NCBI GenBank assembly: GCA_949358305.1 | Contig: OX442316.1 | Coordinates: 682,001-746,000 of the forward strand | Reading direction: 5' to 3' | Length of the DNA stretch: 64,000 nt | Source: Strigamia acuminata | Taxonomy: Eukaryota; Arthropoda; Chilopoda; Geophilomorpha; Linotaeniidae | Shown: piece after piece, positions 1-12,125 of the stretch | Layout: the number at the start of each line of letters is the position of its first letter | Numbering within the stretch: the first letter of the stretch is position 1 | Translations under genes and position numbers: made by a program | Notes under the pieces: model-generated | Databases searched by the model: none | Told to the model about the DNA's origin: nothing | Seen by the model: only the letters and a program-made list of their open reading frames with translations

Positions 1-3000
1 ACAAACACCACAAAACCAATGTCTCTGAATGTTCAGAAATAGTGTTTAAACCTTAGTAGAAGGCTCCAATGTAAGTTTTAGAAACATCCAACCAATGATT
101 TGGGAGAATAGACTTTTGATCTCATCACAGTTGACTTAGCACAAACACCACAAAACTATGTCTCTGAACGTTCAGAAATAGTGTTTAAACTTTAGTAGAA
201 GGCTCCAATGTAAGTTTTAGAAACATCCAACCAATGATTTGGGAGAATAAACTTTTGATCTCATCACAGTTGACTTAGCACAAACACCACAAGACCAATG
301 TCTCTGAATGTTCAGAAATAGTGTTTAAACCTTAGTAGAAGGCTCCAATGTAAGTTTTAGAAACATCCAACCAATGATTTGGGAGAATAGACTTTTGATC
401 TCATCACAGTTGACTTAGCACAAACACCACAAGTCCAATGTCTCTGAATGTTTAGAAATAGTGTTTAAACTTTAGTAGAAGCCTTCAATATAAGTTTTAG
501 CAACACCCAAGCAATAAATTTTGAAAAAAAAATTTTGAGCTTATTTCACATCGCAGTTGACTTAGCACAAACACCACAAGACCAATGTCTCTGAATGTTC
601 AGAAATAGTGTTTAAACCTTAGTAGAAGGCTCCAATGTAAGTTTTAGAAACATCCATCCGATGATTTGGGCGAATAGACTTTTGATCTCATCACAGTTGA
701 CTTAGCACAAACACCACAAGACCAATGTCTCTGAATGTTCAGAAATAGTGTTTAAACCTTAGTAGAAGGCTCCAATGTAAGTTTTAGAAACATTCAACCG
801 ATGATTTGGGAGAATAGACTTTTGATCTCATCACAGTTGACTTAGCACAAACACCACAAGACCAATGTCTCTGAATGTTCAGAAATAGTGTTTAAACCTT
901 AGTAGAAGGCTCCAATGTAAGTTTTAGAAACATTCAACCGATGATTTGGGAGAATAGACTTTTGATCTCATCACAGTTGACTTAGCACAAACACCAGAAG
1001 ACCAATGTCTCTGAATGTTCAGAAATAGTGTTTAAACCTTAGTAGAAGGCTCCAATGTAAGTTTTAGAAACATCCAACCAATGATTTGGGAGAATAGACT
1101 TTTGATCTCATCACAGTTGACTTAGCACAAACACCACAAAACTATGTCTCTGAACGTTCAGAAATAGTGTTTAAACTTTAGTAGAAGGCTCCAATGTAAG
1201 TTTTAGAAACATCCAACCAATGATTTGGGAGAATAAACTTTTGATCTCATCACAGTTGACTTAGCACAAACACCACAAGTCCAATGTCTCTGAATGTTTA
1301 GAAGTAGTGTTTAAACCTTAGTAGAAGCCTTCAATATAAGTTTTAGCAACACCCAAGCAATAAATTTTGAAAAAAAAATTTTGAGTTTATTTCACATCGC
1401 AGTTGACTTAGCACAAACACCACAAGACCAATGTCTCTGAATGTTCAGAAATAGTGTTTAAACCTTAGTAGAAGGCTCCAATGTAAGTTTTAGAAACATC
1501 CAACCAATGATTTGGGAGAATAGACTTTTGATCTCATCACAGTTGACTTAGCACAAACACCACAAGTCCAATGTCTCTGAATGTTTAGAAATAGTGTTTA
1601 AACCTTAGTAGAAGCCTTCAATATAAGTTTTAGCAACACCCAAGCAATAAATTTTGAAAAAAAAATTTTGAGCTTATTTCACATCGCAGTTGACTTAGCA
1701 CAAACACCACAAGACCAATGTCTCTGAATGTTCAGAAATAGTGTTTAAACCTTAGTAGAAGGCTCCAAAGTAAGTTTTAGAAACATCCAACTGATGATTT
1801 GGGCGAATAGACTTTTGATCTCATCACAGTTGACTTAGCACAAACACCACAAGACCAATGTCTCTGAATGTTCAGAAATAGTGTTTAAACCTTAGTAGAA
1901 GGCTCCAATGTAAGTTTTAGAAACATTCAACCGATGATTTGGGAGAATAGACTTTTGATCTCATCACAGTTGACTTAGCACAAACACCACAAGACCAATG
2001 TCTCTGAATGTTCAGAAATAGTGTTTAAACCTTAGTAGAAGGCTCCAATGTAAGTTTTAGAAACATCCAACCAATGATTTGGGAGAATAGACTTTTGATC
2101 TCATCACAGTTGACTTAGCACAAACACCACAAGACCAATGTCTCTGAATGTTCAGAAATAGTGTTTAAACCTTAGTAGAAGGCTCCAATGTAAGTTTTAG
2201 AAACATCCAACCAATGATTTGGGAGAATAGACTTTGATCTCATCACAGTTGACTTAGCACAAACACCACAAGACCAATGTCTCTGAATGTTCAGAAATAG
2301 TGTTTAAACCTTAGTAGAAGCCTTCAATGTAAGTTTTAGCAACATCCAAGCAATGATTTGGGAGAATAGACTTTGATCTCATCACAGTTGACTTAGCACA
2401 AACACCACAAGACCAATGTCTCTGAATGTTCAGAAATAGTGTTTAAACCTTAGTAGAAGCCTTCAATGTAAGTTTTAGCAACATCCAAGCAATGATTTGG
2501 GAGAATAGACTTTTGATCTCATCACAGTTGACTTAGCACAAACACCACAAAACCAATGTCTCTGAATGTTCAGAAATAGTGTTTAAACCTTAGTAGAAGG
2601 CTCCAATGTAAGTTTTAGAAACATCCAACCAATGATTTGGGAGAATAGACTTTTGATCTCATCACAGTTGACTTAGCACAAACACCACAAGACCAATGTC
2701 TCTGAATGTTCAGAAATAGTGTTTAAACCTTAGTAGAAGGCTCCAATGTAAGTTTTAGAAACATCCAACCGATGATTTGGGCGAATAGACTTTTGATCTC
2801 ATCACAGTTGACTTAGCACAAACACCACAAGACCAATGTCTCTGAATGTTCAGAAATAGTGTTTAAACCTTAGTAGAAGGCTCCAATGTAAGTTTTAGAA
2901 ACATTCAACCGATGATTTGGGAGAATAGACTTTTGATCTCATCACAGTTGACTTAGCACAAACACCACAAGACCAATGTCTCTGAATGTTCAGAAATAGT

Positions 3001-6000
3001 GTTTAAACCTTAGTAGAAGGCTCCAATGTAAGTTTTAGAAACATTCAACCGATGATTTGGGAGAATAGACTTTTGATCTCATCACAGTTGACTTAGCACA
3101 AACACCACAAGACCAATGTCTCTGAATGTTCAGAAATAGTGTTTAAACCTTAGTAGAAGGCTCCAATGTAAGTTTTAGAAACATCCAACCAATGATTTGG
3201 GAGAATAGACTTTTGATCTCATCACAGTTGACTTAGCACAAACACCACAAGACCAATGTCTCTGAATGTTCAGAAATAGTGTTTAAACCTTAGTAGAAGG
3301 CTCCAATGTAAGTTTTAGAAACATCCAACCAATGATTTGGGAGAATAGACTTTGATCTCATCACAGTTGACTTAGCACAAACACCACAAGACCAATGTCT
3401 CTGAATGTTCAGAAATAGTGTTTAAACCTTAGTAGAAGCCTTCAATGTAAGTTTTAGCAACATCCAAGCAATGATTTGGGAGAATAGACTTTTGATCTCA
3501 TCACAGTTGACTTAGCACAAACACCACAAAACCAATGTCTCTGAATGTTCAGAAATAGTGTTTAAACCTTAGTAGAAGCCTTCAATGTAAGTTTTAGCAA
3601 CATCCAAGCAATGATTTGGGAGAATAGACTTTTGATCTCATCACAGTTGACTTAGCACAAACACCACAAAACCAATGTCTCTGAATGTTCAGAAATAGTG
3701 TTTAAACCTTAGTAGAAGGCTCCAATGTAAGTTTTAGAAACATCCAACCAATGATTTGGGAGAATAGACTTTTGATCTCATCACAGTTGACTTAGCACAA
3801 ACACCACAAAACTATGTCTCTGAACGTTCAGAAATAGTGTTTAAACTTTAGTAGAAGGCTCCAATGTAAGTTTTAGAAACATCCAACCAATGATTTGGGA
3901 GAATAAACTTTTGATCTCATCACAGTTGACTTAGCACAAACACCACAAGACCAATGTCTCTGAATGTTCAGAAATAGTGTTTAAACCTTAGTAGAAGGCT
4001 CCAATGTAAGTTTTAGAAACATCCAACCAATGATTTGGGAGAATAGACTTTTGATCTCATCACAGTTGACTTAGCACAAACACCACAAGTCCAATGTCTC
4101 TGAATGTTTAGAAATAGTGTTTAAACTTTAGTAGAAGCCTTCAATATAAGTTTTAGCAACACCCAAGCAATAAATTTTGAAAAAAAAATTTTGAGCTTAT
4201 TTCACATCGCAGTTGACTTAGCACAAACACCACAAGACCAATGTCTCTGAATGTTCAGAAATAGTGTTTAAACCTTAGTAGAAGGCTCCAATGTAAGTTT
4301 TAGAAACATCCATCCGATGATTTGGGCGAATAGACTTTTGATCTCATCACAGTTGACTTAGCACAAACACCACAAGACCAATGTCTCTGAATGTTCAGAA
4401 ATAGTGTTTAAACCTTAGTAGAAGGCTCCAATGTAAGTTTTAGAAACATTCAACCGATGATTTGGGAGAATAGACTTTTGATCTCATCACAGTTGACTTA
4501 GCACAAACACCACAAGACCAATGTCTCTGAATGTTCAGAAATAGTGTTTAAACCTTAGTAGAAGGCTCCAATGTAAGTTTTAGAAACATTCAACCGATGA
4601 TTTGGGAGAATAGACTTTTGATCTCATCACAGTTGACTTAGCACAAACACCAGAAGACCAATGTCTCTGAATGTTCAGAAATAGTGTTTAAACCTTAGTA
4701 GAAGGCTCCAATGTAAGTTTTAGAAACATCCAACCAATGATTTGGGAGAATAGACTTTTGATCTCATCACAGTTGACTTAGCACAAACACCACAAGTCCA
4801 ATGTCTCTGAATGTTTAGAAATAGTGTTTAAACCTTAGTAGAAGCCTTCAATATAAGTTTTAGCAACACCCAAGCAATAAATTTTGAAAAAAAAATTTTG
4901 AGCTTATTTCACATCGCAGTTGACTTAGCACAAACACCACAAGACCAATGTCTCTGAATGTTCAGAAATAGTGTTTAAACCTTAGTAGAAGGCTCCAAAG
5001 TAAGTTTTAGAAACATCCAACTGATGATTTGGGCGAATAGACTTTTGATCTCATCACAGTTGACTTAGCACAAACACCACAAGACCAATGTCTCTGAATG
5101 TTCAGAAATAGTGTTTAAACCTTAGTAGAAGGCTCCAATGTAAGTTTTAGAAACATTCAACCGATGATTTGGGAGAATAGACTTTTGATCTCATCACAGT
5201 TGACTTAGCACAAACACCACAAGACCAATGTCTCTGAATGTTCAGAAATAGTGTTTAAACCTTAGTAGAAGGCTCCAATGTAAGTTTTAGAAACATCCAA
5301 CCAATGATTTGGGAGAATAGACTTTTGATCTCATCACAGTTGACTTAGCACAAACACCACAAGACCAATGTCTCTGAATGTTCAGAAATAGTGTTTAAAC
5401 CTTAGTAGAAGGCTCCAATGTAAGTTTTAGAAACATCCAACCAATGATTTGGGAGAATAGACTTTGATCTCATCACAGTTGACTTAGCACAAACACCACA
5501 AGACCAATGTCTCTGAATGTTCAGAAATAGTGTTTAAACCTTAGTAGAAGCCTTCAATGTAAGTTTTAGCAACATCCAAGCAATGATTTGGGAGAATAGA
5601 CTTTGATCTCATCACAGTTGACTTAGCACAAACACCACAAGACCAATGTCTCTGAATGTTCAGAAATAGTGTTTAAACCTTAGTAGAAGCCTTCAATGTA
5701 AGTTTTAGCAACATCCAAGCAATGATTTGGGAGAATAGACTTTTGATCTCATCACAGTTGACTTAGCACAAACACCACAAGACCAATGTCTCTGAATGTT
5801 CAGAAATAGTGTTTAAACCTTAGTAGAAGGCTCCAATGTAAGTTTTAGAAACATCCAACCGATGATTTGGGCGAATAGACTTTTGATCTCATCACAGTTG
5901 ACTTAGCACAAACACCACAAGACCAATGTCTCTGAATGTTCAGAAATAGTGTTTAAACCTTAGTAGAAGGCTCCAATGTAAGTTTTAGAAACATTCAACC

Positions 6001-9000
6001 GATGATTTGGGAGAATAGACTTTTGATCTCATCACAGTTGACTTAGCACAAACACCACAAGACCAATGTCTCTGAATGTTCAGAAATAGTGTTTAAACCT
6101 TAGTAGAAGGCTCCAATGTAAGTTTTAGAAACATTCAACCGATGATTTGGGAGAATAGACTTTTGATCTCATCACAGTTGACTTAGCACAAACACCACAA
6201 GTCCAATGTCTCTGAATGTTTAGAAATAGTGTTTAAACCTTAGTAGAAGCCTTCAATATAAGTTTTAGCAACACCCAAGCAATAAATTTTGAAAAAAAAA
6301 TTTTGAGCTTATTTCACATCGCAGTTGACTTAGCACAAACACCACAAGACCAATGTCTCTGAATGTTCAGAAATAGTGTTTAAACCTTAGTAGAAGGCTC
6401 CAATGTAAGTTTTAGAAACATCCAACCGATGATTTGGGCGAATAGACTTTTGATCTCATCACAGTTGACTTAGCACAAACACCACAAGACCAATGTCTCT
6501 GAATGTTCAGAAATAGTGTTTAAACCTTAGTAGAAGGCTCCAATGTAAGTTTTAGAAACATTCAACCGATGATTTGGGAGAATAGACTTTTGATCTCATC
6601 ACAGTTGACTTAGCACAAACACCACAAGACCAATGTCTCTGAATGTTCAGAAATAGTGTTTAAACCTTAGTAGAAGGCTCCAATGTAAGTTTTAGAAACA
6701 TTCAACCGATGATTTGGGAGAATAGACTTTTGATCTCATCACAGTTGACTTAGCACAAACACCAGAAGACCAATGTCTCTGAATGTTCAGAAATAGTGTT
6801 TAAACCTTAGTAGAAGGCTCCAATGTAAGTTTTAGAAACATCCAACCAATGATTTGGGAGAATAGACTTTTGATCTCATCACAGTTGACTTAGCACAAAC
6901 ACCACAAGTCCAATGTCTCTGAATGTTTAGAAATAGTGTTTAAACCTTAGTAGAAGCCTTCAATATAAGTTTTAGCAACACCCAAGCAATAAATTTTGAA
7001 AAAAAAATTTTGAGCTTATTTCACATCGCAGTTGACTTAGCACAAACACCACAAGACCAATGTCTCTGAATGTTCAGAAATAGTGTTTAAACCTTAGTAG
7101 AAGGCTCCAAAGTAAGTTTTAGAAACATCCAACTGATGATTTGGGCGAATAGACTTTTGATCTCATCACAGTTGACTTAGCACAAACACCACAAGACCAA
7201 TGTCTCTGAATGTTCAGAAATAGTGTTTAAACCTTAGTAGAAGGCTCCAATGTAAGTTTTAGAAACATTCAACCGATGATTTGGGAGAATAGACTTTTGA
7301 TCTCATCACAGTTGACTTAGCACAAACACCACAAGACCAATGTCTCTGAATGTTCAGAAATAGTGTTTAAACCTTAGTAGAAGGCTCCAATGTAAGTTTT
7401 AGAAACATCCAACCAATGATTTGGGAGAATAGACTTTTGATCTCATCACAGTTGACTTAGCACAAACACCACAAGACCAATGTCTCTGAATGTTCAGAAA
7501 TAGTGTTTAAACCTTAGTAGAAGGCTCCAATGTAAGTTTTAGAAACATCCAACCAATGATTTGGGAGAATAGACTTTGATCTCATCACAGTTGACTTAGC
7601 ACAAACACCACAAGACCAATGTCTCTGAATGTTCAGAAATAGTGTTTAAACCTTAGTAGAAGCCTTCAATGTAAGTTTTAGCAACATCCAAGCAATGATT
7701 TGGGAGAATAGACTTTGATCTCATCACAGTTGACTTAGCACAAACACCACAAGACCAATGTCTCTGAATGTTCAGAAATAGTGTTTAAACCTTAGTAGAA
7801 GCCTTCAATGTAAGTTTTAGCAACATCCAAGCAATGATTTGGGAGAATAGACTTTTGATCTCATCACAGTTGACTTAGCACAAACACCACAAGACCAATG
7901 TCTCTGAATGTTCAGAAATAGTGTTTAAACCTTAGTAGAAGGCTCCAATGTAAGTTTTAGAAACATCCAACCGATGATTTGGGCGAATAGACTTTTGATC
8001 TCATCACAGTTGACTTAGCACAAACACCACAAGACCAATGTCTCTGAATGTTCAGAAATAGTGTTTAAACCTTAGTAGAAGGCTCCAATGTAAGTTTTAG
8101 AAACATTCAACCGATGATTTGGGAGAATAGACTTTTGATCTCATCACAGTTGACTTAGCACAAACACCACAAGACCAATGTCTCTGAATGTTCAGAAATA
8201 GTGTTTAAACCTTAGTAGAAGGCTCCAATGTAAGTTTTAGAAACATTCAACCGATGATTTGGGAGAATAGACTTTTGATCTCATCACAGTTGACTTAGCA
8301 CAAACACCACAAGACCAATGTCTCTGAATGTTCAGAAATAGTGTTTAAACCTTAGTAGAAGGCTCCAATGTAAGTTTTAGAAACATTCAACCGATGATTT
8401 GGGAGAATAGACTTTTGATCTCATCACAGTTGACTTAGCACAAACACCACAAGACCAATGTCTCTGAATGTTCAGAAATAGTGTTTAAACCTTAGTAGAA
8501 GGCTCCAATGTAAGTTTTAGAAACATCCAACCAATGATTTGGGAGAATAGACTTTGATCTCATCACAGTTGACTTAGCACAAACACCACAAGACCAATGT
8601 CTCTGAATGTTCAGAAATAGTGTTTAAACCTTAGTAGAAGCCTTCAATGTAAGTTTTAGCAACATCCAAGCAATGATTTGGGAGAATAGACTTTTGATCT
8701 CATCACAGTTGACTTAGCACAAACACCACAAAACCAATGTCTCTGAATGTTCAGAAATAGTGTTTAAACCTTAGTAGAAGGCTCCAATGTAAGTTTTAGA
8801 AACATCCAACCAATGATTTGGGAGAATAGACTTTTGATCTCATCACAGTTGACTTAGCACAAACACCACAAGACCAATGTCTCTGAATGTTCAGAAATAG
8901 TGTTTAAACCTTAGTAGAAGGCTCCAATGTAAGTTTTAGAAACATCCAACCGATGATTTGGGAGAATCGACTTTTGATCTCATCACAGTTGACTTAGCAC

Positions 9001-11697
9001 AAACACCACAAAACCAATGTCTCTGAATGTTCAGAAATAGTGTTTAAACCTTAGTAGAAGGCTCCAATGTAAGTTTTAGAAACATCCAACCAATGATTTG
9101 GGAGAATAGACTTTTGATCTCATCACAGTTGACTTAGCACAAACACCACAAGACCAATGTCTCTGAATGTTCAGAAATAGTGTTTAAACCTTAGTAGAAG
9201 GCTCCAATGTAAGTTTTAGAAACATCCACCGATGATTTGGGAGAATCGACTTTTGATCTCATCACAGTTGACTTAGCACAAACACCACAAGACCAATATC
9301 TCTGAATGTTCAGAAATAGTGTTTAAACCTTAGTAGAAGGCTCCAATGTAAGTTTTAGAAACATCCAACCAATGATTTGGGAGAATAGACTTTTGATCTC
9401 ATCACAGTTGACTTAGCACAAACACCACAAGACCAATGTCTCTGAACGTTCAGAAATAGTGTTTAAACCTTAGTAGAAGGCTCCAATGTAAGTTTTAGAA
9501 ACATCCAACCAATGATTTGGGAGAATCGACTTTTGATCTCATCACAGTTGACTTAGCACAAACACCACAAGACCAATGTCTCTGAATGTTCAGAAATAGT
9601 GTTTAAACCTTAGTAGAAGGCTCCAATGTAAGTTTTAGAAACATCCAACCAATGATTTGGGAGAATAGACTTTTGATCTCATCACAGTTGACTTAGCACA
9701 AACACCACAAGACCAATGTCTCTGAATGTTCAGAAATAGTGTTTAAACCTTAGTAGAAGGCTCCAATGTAAGTTTTAGAAACATCCAACCAATGATTTGG
9801 GAGAATAGACTTTGATCTCATCACAGTTGACTTAGCACAAACACCACAAGACCAATGTCTCTGAATGTTCAGAAATAGTGTTTAAACCTTAGTAGAAGCC
9901 TTCAATGTAAGTTTTAGCAACATCCAAGCAATGATTTGGGAGAATAGACTTTTGATCTCATCACAGTTGACTTAGCACAAACACCACAAAACCAATGTCT
10001 CTGAATGTTCAGAAATAGTGTTTAAACCTTAGTAGAAGGCTCCAATGTAAGTTTTAGAAACATCCAACCAATGATTTGGGAGAATAGACTTTTGATCTCA
10101 TCACAGTTGACTTAGCACAAACACCACAAGACCAATGTCTCTGAATGTTCAGAAATAGTGTTTAAACCTTAGTAGAAGGCTCCAATGTAAGTTTTAGAAA
10201 CATCCAACCGATGATTTGGGAGAATCGACTTTTGATCTCATCACAGTTGACTTAGCACAAACACCACAAGACCAATGTCTCTGAATGTTCAGAAATAGTG
10301 TTTAAACCTTAGTAGAAGGCTCCAATGTAAGTTTTAGAAACATCCAACCAATGATTTGGGAGAATAGACTTTTGATCTCATCACAGTTGACTTAGCACAA
10401 ACACCACAAGACCAATGTCTCTGAACGTTCAGAAATAGTGTTTAAACCTTAGTAGAAGCCTTCAATATAAGTTTTAGCAACACCCAAGCATTAAATTTTG
10501 AAAAAAAAATTTTGAGCTCATTTCACATCGCAGTTGACTTAGCACAAACACCACAAGACCAATGTCTCTGAATGTTCAGAAATAGTGTTTAAACCTTAGT
10601 AGAAGGTTCCAATGTAAGTTTTAGAAACATCCAACCAATGATTTGGGAGAATAAACTTTTGATCTCATCACAGTTGACTTAGCACAAACACCACAAGTCC
10701 AATGTCTCTGAATGTTTAGAAATAGTGTTTAAACCTTAGTAGAAGCCTTCAATATAAGTTTTAGCAACACTCAAGCAATAAATTTTGAAAAAAAAATTTT
10801 GAGCTCATTTCACATCGCAGTTGACTTAGCACAAACACCACAAGACCAATGTCTCTGAATGTTCAGAAATAGTGTTTAAACCTTAGTAGAAGGTTCCAAT
10901 GTAAGTTTTAGAAACATCCAACCAATGATTTGGGAGAATAAACTTTTGATCTCATCACAGTTGACTTAGCACAAACACCACAAGACCAATGTCTCTGAAT
11001 GTTCAGAAATAGTGTTTAAACCTTAGTAGAAGCCTTCAATATAAGTTTTAGCAACACCCAAGCATTAAATTTTGAAAAAAAAATTTTGAGCTCATTTTAC
11101 ATCGCAGTTGACTTAGCACAAACACCACAAGACCAATGTCTCTGAATGTTCAGAAATAGTGTTTAAACCTTAGTAGAAGCCTTCAATATAAGTTTTAGCA
11201 ACACCCAAGCAATAAATTTTGAAAAAAAAATTTTGAGTTTATTTCACATCGCAGTTGACTTAGCACAAACACCACAAGACCAATGTCTCTGAATGTTCAG
11301 AAATAGTGTTTAAACCTTAGTAGAAGGCTCCAATGTAAGTTTTAGAAACATCCAAGCAATAAAATTTGAAAAAAAAATTTTGAGCTCATTTCACATCGCA
11401 GTTGACTTAGCACAAACACCACAAGACCAATGTCTCTGAATGTTCAGAAATAGTGTTTAAACCTTAGTAGAAGGCTCCAATGTAAGTTTTAGAAACATCC
11501 AACCAATGATTTGGGAGAATAGACTTTTGATCTCATCACAGTTGACTTAGCACAAACACCACAAGACCAATGTCTCTGAACGTTCAGAAATAGTGTTTAA
11601 ACCTTAGTAGAAGGCTCCAATGTAAGTTTTAGAAACATCCAACCAATGATTTGGGAGAATCGACTTTTGATCTCATCACAGTTGACTTAGCACAAAC
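1..11697. repeat. Satellite array, left block (140/147-bp monomers)
   Basis: Head-to-tail monomers cover the whole stretch and begin before the window. Type A is about 140 bp; type B is 147 bp and has an A-tract of nine adenines in its second half. A third form combines a B-like middle with an A-like end. Each monomer shares the starting block ACAAACACCACAAG and the block GTGTTTAAACCTTAGTAGAAG. Length classes differ by single bases, for example a missing T giving 139 bp. No ORF of note is present. The monomer length is close to nucleosome-core length. Such arrays usually lie in pericentromeric or other heterochromatin, but location is inferred, not seen. Confidence 0.97.
4223..8299. repeat. 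15-monomer higher-order repeat, 2,112-bp period
   Basis: Diagnostic variant monomers recur at a fixed offset of 2,112 bp: the unit with CCATCCGATG or CCAACCGATG followed by GGGCG (4223 / 6335), the unit with ACCAGAAGACC (4643 / 6755), the long B unit (4783 / 6895), and the unit with CCAAAGTAAG and AACTGATG (4930 / 7042). The block contains 13 short and 2 long monomers. A related copy from 1 to about 3656 matches at offset 3,656 for its first 1.1 kb, then at 3,230, so three monomers were gained or lost there. Confidence 0.85.
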
Positions 11698-12026
11698 TGT
11701 GAAAACTGGCGTTGTTAGAAGTAACAAGGTCGCACGAGTTCGAGGGAAAGAGCACGGCGCAGCACAGAGAAGCCAACCTGCAGGAGGTGTTTTTGAGTGA
11801 TATTGGATGACGCGTGACCGGAAGTGCTGTAAAAGTGTCATAAATTATCTTGTTTCACCTTTTGTTCCCCTGAATTTGTACTTGTGACCCCCAGAAATTA
11901 CAATAAACTTGTTCTTAACCCAAAAAAGACATGCTTTATTTCGAGAATTCATAAAAGTTAGAAAAGTAGTAAATTTACACAGTTTTAGTCAAAATTAGTT
12001 ACAAATCGACTTTGCGAATCTTCAAA
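11698..12026 (+). repeat. 5' LTR of BEL/Pao element Z
   Basis: It starts TGTGAAAAC and ends just before TGGTGCCG, and is 329 bp long. It matches 17320-17648 without a visible difference. It carries an AATAAA polyadenylation motif in the segment ATTACAATAAACTTG near 11900. No clear TATA box was recognised. Confidence 0.95.
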
Positions 12027-12044
12027 TGGTGCCGAAACCCGGGA
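12027..12044 (+). other. Primer binding site of element Z
   Basis: TGGTGCCGAAACCCGGGA directly abuts the 5' LTR. It starts with TGG, the complement of a tRNA CCA end, as expected for a minus-strand primer site. The specific tRNA was not identified. Confidence 0.8.
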
Positions 12045-12125
12045 AAATCAGTGAATCCGGACAGAAATAAGTAGAAAACAGCATCGTAAAGCCGACCACG
12101 CCGAATTTTGACCGAAAATTTCAAA

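Noticed and set aside
1-11697. Regular repeats resembling a CRISPR array
   Set aside because: Monomers are contiguous 140-147-bp tandem units with no variable spacers; this is a eukaryotic satellite.
12108-12125. Gag-Pol start of element Z at 12108
   Set aside because: That codon is TTG. The first in-frame ATG, at 12126, is a normal eukaryotic start.
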